Source of the DNA: Thermoplasmata archaeon
GTDB taxonomy: Archaea; Thermoplasmatota; Thermoplasmata; Lutacidiplasmatales; UBA184
Assembly (NCBI GenBank): GCA_030043545.1
Contig: JASHXM010000013.1
Span: forward strand, 1 to 9,029
DNA length: 9,029 bases
Direction: 5' to 3'
Shown here: piece by piece, positions 1-5,400 of the stretch
Layout of the letters: each line of letters begins with the position of its first letter
Position numbering within the stretch: the first letter of the stretch is position 1
Made by a program: the position numbers and the translations under genes
The notes under the pieces: model-generated
What the model saw: the letters and a program-made list of their open reading frames with translations, nothing else
Told to the model about the DNA's origin: nothing
Database searches by the model: none

Positions 1-1
1 G

Positions 2-439
2 GGAGCGACGTTCTCCTTCAACCTCTCGGACGGCGCGTACGACTTCGGCGTCGGAACTTCGGACAAGGAGTACCAGGGCCACGGCGGGACGTTCTCCGTG
101 GAGGGAGGGGGCCGGCAGATCCCCCTCGCATTCTCGGCGGTCAAGTACATTATCACGTTCAACGAGACGGGTCTCCCGACGTCCACCAACTGGGCGGTCT
201 CGCTCGGAGGGGGCACCGCCAACTCCACGTCGCCGTCGGTAGTGTTCGTAGAGTTCAACGGGTCGTACGGGTTCACGGTCGTGCTTGCGAATTTTTCCGC
301 CTCGCCCTCCAGCGGGGTGATCAACGTGGACGGATCGAACGTCAGTCAGACGATCTCCTTTCAGCCCCTCCCGGGTCCCGGGTCGGCCCGGTCCTCGGAT
401 CCGGTCCCGAGGGCCGAACCGTCCCTCCGCACCGGGTGA
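2..439 (+). CDS. C-terminal part of a secreted repeat protein (Thermoplasmata-type surface repeat), 5' end outside the window
   Basis: The reading frame is open from the left edge of the window to a TGA at 437-439, so this is the last 145 residues of a longer protein. A GTG at 98 lies inside the same repeat fold and is unlikely to be the true start. Two repeat units can be seen. The first is cut by the window edge (FSFNLSDGAYDFGV, then a Gly-rich strand). The second is complete: FNETGLPTSTNWAVSL, a strand with FNGSYGFTV, then ASPSSG, ending NVSQTISF. Similar units are common in large exported proteins of Thermoplasmata and probably form small beta-sandwich modules. Several N-X-S/T sites suggest an exported, glycosylated protein. 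The last 24 residues are rich in Pro, Arg and Ser and contain no membrane segment, so attachment to the cell must rely on the missing N-terminal part or on other proteins. The function is unknown. Confidence 0.8.
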   Translation, partial: GATFSFNLSDGAYDFGVGTSDKEYQGHGGTFSVEGGGRQIPLAFSAVKYIITFNETGLPTSTNWAVSLGGGTANSTSPSVVFVEFNGSYGFTVVLANFSASPSSGVINVDGSNVSQTISFQPLPGPGSARSSDPVPRAEPSLRTG

Positions 440-492
440 CCGGCGCGACGGGCCGACCGATACCGATGCCCTCCGAGGGTTCCGCCGAGACG

Positions 493-508
493 CTCCCGAG
501 TCTGGGAG
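493..508. repeat. Small inverted repeat between convergent genes
   Basis: CTCCC and GGGAG form a five-base-pair stem with a six-base loop. It lies between the end of the repeat-protein gene (439) and the end of the deaminase gene (599), which face each other. It could contribute to transcript ends on either strand, but no T-run follows on either side, so a terminator role is weak. I see no gene in the 159 bases between the two stop codons. Confidence 0.25.
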
Positions 509-598
509 GCGAGCGCCGACGTGCCGGGTCCCGATCGGCCTTCGCTGGAAGCTGAGTGGAACCCGGTGGACCCTCGCCCGGGTCGCGATGCAGCGGGG

Positions 599-1006
599 TC
601 AGCCGAACAGGCGGAACGCCCCCGGGAGACTCTCCTCCGCGGTCAGGCGCGCGACGCGCCCGTTCGAGAAGCGGACGATCACTTCCGCCCGGGGCGCATA
701 GTCGAGCAGCAGCTGACGGCAGTTGCCGCACGGAGAGAGTACCTGCATCCGGCGTCCCCGGCCCGCGACGGCGACCATGGACGTGAGGTCGGGGTCCCCC
801 GCGGTGATCGCGGCCCCGATCGCCACCGGCTCGGCGCACGGCCCGTGGATCCCCTCGACGCACAGCCCCACATAGACCCGGCCCGAGCGGGCTCGCACGG
901 CGGCCGCCACGGTATGGTGATGCGCTCGGAAACCGCGCCGGAGCGTTGCACGCGCGGTCTCGATCAAGGCTCGATCGGCGGCTCGAAGCGGTCGTCCGAC
1001 GGTCAC
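599..1006 (-). CDS. Zinc-dependent nucleoside deaminase, cytidine/blasticidin S deaminase family
   Basis: The 135-residue product belongs to the cytidine deaminase fold. The zinc and catalytic motif reads GPCAEPVAIGAA, with Cys57 as zinc ligand and Glu59 as proton shuttle. The second motif SPCGNCRQ supplies Cys93 and Cys96. This is the three-cysteine pattern of small tetrameric cytidine deaminases, and the length is typical of them. By known family chemistry it replaces an amino group on a cytosine-type ring with oxygen, in the cytoplasm. The stretch around the first motif, and LSPCGNCRQLLLDYAP, look closer to blasticidin S deaminase than to housekeeping cytidine deaminases. The usual ribose-binding N-x-E-N motif is not seen; the matching place reads GLCVEGIHG. 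The substrate is therefore open: cytidine salvage or a modified or toxic nucleoside. The start is GTG at 1006. No Shine-Dalgarno sequence precedes it, but TATA at 1031-1034 lies about 27 bases upstream, which fits a leaderless transcript. Confidence 0.88.
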   Translation of the reverse strand: MTVGRPLRAADRALIETARATLRRGFRAHHHTVAAAVRARSGRVYVGLCVEGIHGPCAEPVAIGAAITAGDPDLTSMVAVAGRGRRMQVLSPCGNCRQLLLDYAPRAEVIVRFSNGRVARLTAEESLPGAFRLFG

Positions 1007-1026
1007 GGTCGCGGGCTCACGCTCCC

Positions 1027-1037
1027 CGAGTATACCA
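1027..1037 (-). promoter_or_regulatory. Probable TATA box of the deaminase gene
   Basis: On the minus strand the sequence GGTATACTC lies about 27 bases before the GTG at 1006. This is the usual archaeal distance from TATA box to transcription start, so the transcript would begin at or next to the start codon. It also suggests that the deaminase has its own promoter, although the zinc-ribbon gene upstream points the same way across a 133-base gap. Confidence 0.45.
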
Positions 1038-1139
1038 CGGCTTCACCTGGGCGATCCCGACCGGATTCGACCCCTCGGAACCTCAGCGCCGACGGGGAGC
1101 CGATCGGACGTCGATCGGCCGCTGCCCGGCGTTGGCGAC

Positions 1140-1430
1140 CTAAGGAAGCACCGCGTCGCAGACCGGGCAGGAGTGGCTCGACTCGCCGGAGATCTCGTTC
1201 CCGCACGAGGGACAGACGCGGCTCCCCGGGTCGCCGACCTTCCCGAACCACGTGGCCAGACCGAGGACCAGGAACAGCACGATCAAGATCCCGCGAAGGA
1301 TCTCGAGAAGCGTCGCGTCGACGATGAGTTGGGAGACGGTCGGTCGGGGGGCGAACAGGAAGCTGACGAGCACGAGCCCGGCGCACCCGAGGAGGAGCAG
1401 GACCAGGGTCCGCCGTCGAGCGGGGCTCAC
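1140..1430 (-). CDS. Small membrane protein with C-terminal zinc ribbon
   Basis: The 96-residue product has two hydrophobic segments (about residues 8-26 and 44-62) joined by a short loop, followed by a soluble tail with CPSC (Cys73, Cys76) and CPVC (Cys88, Cys91). The four cysteines form a typical zinc ribbon. The N-terminus SPARRR is positive and should stay inside, so with two membrane passes the ribbon also faces the cytoplasm. I chose GTG at 1430 because GGAGGT at 1437-1442 sits six bases before it, a near-ideal Shine-Dalgarno arrangement. A GTG at 1451 in the same frame would add seven residues that overlap this site. Many archaea have short membrane/zinc-ribbon proteins of unknown role; the ribbon may bind nucleic acid or a protein partner. 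I do not recognise a specific family. The deaminase gene follows on the same strand after 133 bases. Confidence 0.8.
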   Translation of the reverse strand: MSPARRRTLVLLLLGCAGLVLVSFLFAPRPTVSQLIVDATLLEILRGILIVLFLVLGLATWFGKVGDPGSRVCPSCGNEISGESSHSCPVCDAVLP

Positions 1431-1436
1431 CTTCGT

Positions 1437-1442
1437 ACCTCC
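1437..1442 (-). promoter_or_regulatory. Strong Shine-Dalgarno site that decides the start of the zinc-ribbon gene
   Basis: GGAGGT on the minus strand is followed by the six-base spacer ACGAAG and then GTG at 1430. It matches the anti-Shine-Dalgarno end of 16S rRNA and favours the downstream GTG over the one at 1451. It contrasts with the deaminase gene and the gene at 1524, which lack such a site. Confidence 0.7.
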
Positions 1443-1485
1443 GAGCCGCACCCACCGTTGGAGACAGAGCCAGTTACGCAGTGCG

Positions 1486-1503
1486 AAGAACAGGATATAG
1501 GTG
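1486..1503. promoter_or_regulatory. Probable TATA region shared by two divergent genes
   Basis: GGATATAGG, preceded by the purine-rich GAAGAACA, lies about 27 bases before the ATG at 1524, as expected for a leaderless plus-strand transcript. Read on the other strand it is CCTATATCC. A transcript starting about 25 bases away on that side would have a leader of about 40 bases containing the GGAGGT site at 1437-1442. It is the only strongly AT-rich core I see in the 93-base gap between the two start codons. Confidence 0.45.
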
Positions 1504-1523
1504 TTCGACGGCTGTATCCCACG

Positions 1524-2057
1524 ATGACCGCCGCGGCTCGAGTCACTCGATCGGGTCCGCGGCGCCGATCGCTCGGTACGTTTCTAGCCGGCGGCGGCGT
1601 GGGTGCCCTGATCGTGGTCAGCGTGCTGTTGGTCCTGGGGATCCCACTCACGCACCCTTCCTCGGCGGGCCAGGTCGAGATCGGCACGCTTTGGATGAAC
1701 TACACCTACGCGACCTCGCCCCCCGCGAACGACCCTGAACCGCTCAACGAGTTCTATCAGAACGTCGTCACGGTCGGAACGGCGGGCGCCGGTTTCGGGG
1801 TGCTGATGTCCCCCTACGACAACTCCAGCGTCAGCTGCACCCTTTGGTCCGTTTCGGTCCTGGCCCCGTTCGCTCTCGTCTCGGTCGTGGTTCTGGACGA
1901 ACCGGGGGTGGGTCCGGTCGATCGGCTCCTGCCCGTCACCCTTCCCGCCGCCGAGAACGGGACGTCCGAGTTCGCCGATCTCTTGGTCACGATCGAACTT
2001 CCCGCACATCCGGGATCGTACAATCTGAATCTCCAGGGCGCCGCGACCTGCGCGTAG
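1524..2057 (+). CDS. Membrane-anchored exported protein of unknown function, 177 residues
   Basis: The product has a short Arg-rich N-terminus (residues 1-16), one membrane segment at about residues 20-40 (FLAGGGVGALIVVSVLLVLG) and an outer domain of about 135 residues. The positive N-terminus places the outer domain outside the cell. That domain is rich in Val, Thr, Ser and Pro, looks like a beta-sandwich and has several N-X-S/T sites such as NYT and NSS. It contains two cysteines, Cys105 and Cys176 near the C-terminus, which could form one disulfide. The anchor may be an uncleaved signal sequence. The reading frame extends upstream to 1173, but that part lies antisense to the zinc-ribbon gene; ATG at 1524 is chosen because it directly precedes the basic N-terminus and membrane segment and sits 27 bases after a TATA-like box with no Shine-Dalgarno site. 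I do not recognise the family. Confidence 0.72.
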   Translation: MTAAARVTRSGPRRRSLGTFLAGGGVGALIVVSVLLVLGIPLTHPSSAGQVEIGTLWMNYTYATSPPANDPEPLNEFYQNVVTVGTAGAGFGVLMSPYDNSSVSCTLWSVSVLAPFALVSVVVLDEPGVGPVDRLLPVTLPAAENGTSEFADLLVTIELPAHPGSYNLNLQGAATCA

Positions 2058-2115
2058 CGCTGGACCCGGAACGGCCCCGAACGGCAGGTCATCGGACCGA
2101 TTGCGTCCGGCGGCA

Positions 2116-2139
2116 CCTCGAGCTGGCAGTCGCTCGAGG
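2116..2139. repeat. Perfect 8-base inverted repeat downstream of the exported-protein gene
   Basis: CCTCGAGC and GCTCGAGG flank the eight-base spacer TGGCAGTC. The site begins about 60 bases after the stop codon at 2057. In RNA it would form a stable hairpin. No T-run follows, so it is not an obvious terminator; it could protect or process the mRNA end. Confidence 0.5.
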
Positions 2140-2180
2140 GCCGGCCCGTTCCGATCCTTGAGAGTCCGAGCCAGGGTGGT

Positions 2181-2197
2181 GTGACCCGGAGGGTCAC
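2181..2197. repeat. Perfect 7-base inverted repeat with a GGA loop
   Basis: GTGACCC and GGGTCAC are separated by three bases. On RNA this is a tight hairpin, followed by the pyrimidine-rich CCTTCTCT at 2205-2212. It may take part in ending the upstream transcript or belong to a structured RNA. A protein-binding palindrome is equally possible. Confidence 0.45.
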
Positions 2198-2243
2198 GGT
2201 CGAGCCTTCTCTCGGTGGTGCGCTCGTCGACGCGCGGGGGACG

Positions 2244-2279
2244 GACTCGGACGAGAAGGCGGCGAGCGGGGCCCGAGTC
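2244..2279. repeat. 7-base inverted repeat with long spacer
   Basis: GACTCGG and CCGAGTC are perfectly complementary across a 22-base spacer. In DNA this GC-rich, a seven-base match can arise by chance. It is listed because three other inverted repeats lie in the same 277-base gap. Confidence 0.3.
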
Positions 2280-2290
2280 GCACGGGCGAT

Positions 2291-2305
2291 GAGAGAAAGT
2301 CTTAC
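2291..2305 (+). promoter_or_regulatory. Possible promoter of tRNA-Thr
   Basis: GAGAGAAAG followed by TCTTAC is purine-rich and then AT-leaning, and lies about 30-44 bases before the tRNA. This resembles a BRE plus a weak TATA box. The second half lies inside the left arm of the 12-base inverted repeat. The match to a TATA consensus is poor, so the call is tentative. Confidence 0.3.
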
Positions 2306-2325
2306 CGTCCCACGACGGTAAGACT
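2298..2325. repeat. Perfect 12-base inverted repeat just before the tRNA-Thr gene
   Basis: AGTCTTACCGTC and GACGGTAAGACT flank the four-base loop CCAC. The right arm ends nine bases before the first base of the tRNA. It is the strongest palindrome I found and is less GC-rich than its surroundings. It could be a hairpin ending transcription from the left, an operator overlapping the tRNA promoter, or a structure in a tRNA precursor. The left arm lies 26-37 bases before the tRNA, where an archaeal TATA box would be expected. Confidence 0.75.
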
Positions 2326-2334
2326 CTACCGGGC

Positions 2335-2407
2335 GCCGCCATAGCTCAGTCGGTAGAGCGGCTGATTTGTAATCAGCAGGTCGGGAGTTCGATTCTCTCT
2401 GGCGGCT
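2335..2407 (+). tRNA. tRNA-Thr (anticodon TGT)
   Basis: All four arms fold without mismatch. The acceptor stem is GCCGCCA with TGGCGGC, the D stem is GCTC with GAGC, the anticodon stem is GCTGA with TCAGC, and the T stem is GGGAG with CTCTC (one G-U pair). The anticodon loop is TTTGTAA, giving anticodon TGT, which reads ACA and, by wobble, other Thr codons. The variable loop is five bases and the T loop is TTCGATT. The discriminator base is T at 2407. The next bases are CCC, so the 3' CCA is not encoded and must be added by the CCA-adding enzyme. No intron is present. The gene lies between two exported-protein genes on the same strand and probably forms its own transcription unit. Confidence 0.97.
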
Positions 2408-2434
2408 CCCTGGCCGTGAGGGCCGGAGCACGGG

Positions 2435-2463
2435 GGGACAAATTGGGACAATTGTACGGTTTT
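2435..2463 (+). promoter_or_regulatory. AT-rich segment with a short tandem repeat between tRNA-Thr and the first Kelch gene
   Basis: GGGACAAATT is followed directly by GGGACAATT, then GTACGGTTTT. It is the most AT-rich stretch in this gap and lies 30-60 bases before the probable start of the Kelch gene. It may hold that gene's TATA box (around AATTGTAC), and its T-runs may also help end the tRNA transcript. Which role applies cannot be told from the sequence. Confidence 0.35.
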
Positions 2464-2492
2464 CGGCAGGTCTTTAGGTCGGAAGTCGATGA

Positions 2493-5400
2493 TTGTCGAA
2501 GTTGGCGCTCTCCCTCCTTCGGCTCGAGAACCCAGCGCGTTCCCCGGCCCCGCGTCCGAATGGGCCGCGTGTAACCGGCGCTCATGCGTGTCACCGACGA
2601 AGAGCCCGGCGCGAGCTCTGGGTCTCGGCCTGCTCCATCCTGTTGGCTGCGATCGTGGTCATGGAGGCCGTTCCGTCCGCCGCGTCGGACGGCGGGCCGA
2701 CTGGAGCGAGCCCCGACTCCTCGACCCCCGCGGTAGCCCCCGTCGAAACTTCTTCCGCGACTCCGGCAGCTTCGGCCGCGCCGGTACCCGGATTGGCCCA
2801 CGCAGCCCCGGTCGCGAAACCCCGGAACGTGGCCGCGCTCTGCGCGGAAGGGGTCCCGCTGAACTGCACCGGCTACTCGGGCCCGACCCGCGGCCTACCC
2901 CCGACGTCCCAGAATGTTTCGCTCCCGAACGCCTCCAGCTCGGCCCCGAACGGAGCGGATCCCCCGTCCTCTTGGACGAACATTACGCCCACGACGAACC
3001 CGACGGGCGTCGAGCAGGCCGCGATGGCGTACTATCCCACGGACCACGAGGTGATCCTGTTCGGCGGGTACACTTACGCCAACGGCTGGGCGCGGGACAC
3101 ATGGGCGTTCGCGGACGGGGCCTGGACCCCGGTGATCCTCAACAAGTCCTGCACCGCGACGACCTGCCCTTCGCCCCGCGGGGGGGCGATGATGGCATTC
3201 GATCCGGCGCGCGACGCGCTGGTGCTGTTCGGCGGCTACAATTCGACCGTCTTCAGCCGCGGGATCATCTTCGACGACACCTGGCTGTTCCAGAACGGTA
3301 CTTGGTCAAACATCACGGCGACCGCCGGAACTCCACCCTCCCCGAGGTTCGCGGGAGCGATGGTGTACGACCCGTCGGACAACTACGACCTCCTCTTCGG
3401 CGGGTCGACCGGGTTCGGTTCCCCGCTCGGGGACACGTGGGCGTTCGCCGACGGAACCTGGGAGAACCTCACCTCGGCCTCGTGGTCGGTCACGGGGTCG
3501 CCTCCGACCGAGCCGTACCCCCGCTCCGATGCGGCGATCGCGAACTCGCCGAGCGGCTGGGTGCTGATGTACGGAGGCATCTCCGGCACGACCTACGTCG
3601 AGAACGCCTGCGATGACGGAGTGGAGAACGGGGCCGGCGAGCAGGGGATCGCCTGGTGGTTCCACGACGGCGCCTGGACCGAGCAGGCCGGCTACGGGGA
3701 CACCGAAACGGGGCCGTGCATGCCGATCATCAAGCGGCCCGAGTCGAGCGCGCTCCAAAGCACGACCGGGCCCGAGGCGGGGACGCCGATCGCCAACCCG
3801 CCGTGCGGCCGGATCGAGGCCGCCCTCGGCTGGAGCCCCAAGAACAACCGGTTCGTCCTCTACGGCGGCTACGGGCCGAGCCACCAGGCCCAGTTGAGCA
3901 ACTGCAGCGGGACGAACGAGTACCTCGCGGACACGTGGCTGTACAACGCCGCCGCCGGCGGCGGCTTCTCGTGGATCAACGTCACGAAGACCGGCACTCA
4001 GGGCGCGAAGGAGATGACCGGCTACGCGGCCGACTTCTCCGATGGCTACTTCGAGACGTTCGGCGGGACGAACGGCCCGGCGGTCTACGACACGACCTGG
4101 AGGTTCTTTGAGCCGGTGCACGTTCGCCTCACCGGTCCGGGCGGCATCGACACCGGCGGGATCCAACTCACGCATACGCCGTTCACGACCGTCGCGTTCG
4201 GCGGCTCGGGCGACCTCGTCGAACACTTCGCGCTCAAGGAGGAGCGGAACGGTCACGCGCTCAAGGGGAGCGCCGGCTGCGCGCAGCTCGCGAGCACGGC
4301 GTCGTTCGACGTGCCGTACAACGGGACGACGGTCATCGGGTGCTCTCCGAACCCGTCGAACTTCAACGTCTTCAAGCTCACCGTGTTCGTGTCGGACGCG
4401 CTCAACGCGAGTCCGGCGGCGACCGCCGAGGCGAACTGGACGTTCACGGTCTCGCCGCCGTCGACGATCTGGATCCAATCGGAGTACATCACCGACTTCT
4501 TCACCGGCCTCGACGTCACGGACCAATTCTGGCTCGACGCCGCCGTGAACCACGGGCCGGCCGTCTCGGTCTCCGCCACGATCGGGGGGACCCCGATCTC
4601 GTTCACGAAGAAGAGCGGGGACCTCTGGGAGGCGACGTACGACATGGGCTCGGTCGCCGCGGGGGCGAAAGTACGCGCCACGGCCCAGTTCGGCAACTGG
4701 ACCCTCAACGCGACGTACACGCCGCAGATGATCGAGTCGCCCGGATGGCTCGCGTCGCTGCTCTCCCAAGGCGGTACCCCGAAGATCACCTCGTCGGGTC
4801 CGGGGCCGTACAACAAGACCTACACCGTCACCGAGGTCACCAGCTGGAACCTCGCGAGCGCGTTCTCGTTCCCGCTCGACATCCCGCTGATGAGCGGGCT
4901 CTACTCGATGATCCCGTCGTTCAATGTCACCTTCACCGGTACTTCGTCCGGCCACCTCTCCCTGACCGGGAACTATACGCTGAGCACTCCGTCGATCAAC
5001 CTCGGCATCGCGTCGATCGACATCAACGCCTCCATCTCGGTCTCGGGTAATTTCGCCGTCGCGCCGACCGGGGCGGGCGTCAGCACGGTGCAGTGGGAGA
5101 GCGCGAGCCTCAAGCTCTCGCTCAAGGCCTCTGCGACGGCGAGCGTCCCGATCTACGGCTTCTCGATCCTCGGGGTCGACGTCGGCTTCTACCTCGACGT
5201 GACGATCGCCCCCGCGATCGCGCTCAAGATGGTCCTCGCCCCGACGACGAACCCGTCGCTCGAGGTGATCTCCGGCGTCGGGCTCGAGATCGCCAAGATC
5301 GTTGCCTCGTTCTCGTTCGCGATCTCGGCGTCCGTCAACTTCGGGATCGGGATCGCCTCGATCGGCCTCGGTCTCGGGCTCTCGGTGGCGCTCAACGTCG

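Noticed and set aside
521..1327. 268-residue plus-strand open frame
   Set aside because: It lies antisense to the deaminase and zinc-ribbon genes, both of which have clear cysteine motifs; its own sequence is Arg-rich and lacks motifs.
1173..1523. Upstream extension of the 177-residue exported protein
   Set aside because: The extension is charged, lies antisense to the zinc-ribbon gene, and would bury the signal-like N-terminus. ATG at 1524 fits the promoter spacing.
2171..2210. Possible SRP RNA helix 8 around GACCCGGAGGGTCAC
   Set aside because: The GGAG-like loop is suggestive, but the stem is fully paired and lacks the asymmetric AGCAG internal loop that marks SRP RNA. The gap is also too short for a complete archaeal SRP RNA.
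2335..2407. tRNA-Thr as an integration site of a mobile element
   Set aside because: I found no second copy of the tRNA 3' end in the window, and no integrase or phage gene.
1814..2431. Minus-strand open frame starting with RESNSRPADYKSAALPTEL
   Set aside because: This peptide is the well-known false translation of the antisense strand of a tRNA gene. It covers the tRNA-Thr at 2335-2407 and then runs antisense to the exported-protein gene.
2373..2801. Minus-strand open frame ending PPERIELPTC
   Set aside because: It ends in another common false peptide from the reverse strand of tRNA genes, and the rest is Arg/Gly-rich antisense of the Kelch gene.
3306..4955. 549-residue minus-strand open frame inside the large Kelch gene
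   Set aside because: It is very rich in Arg, Val, Gly and Asp with no domain pattern, as expected for antisense of a GC-rich gene. The plus-strand frame shows clear Kelch motifs.
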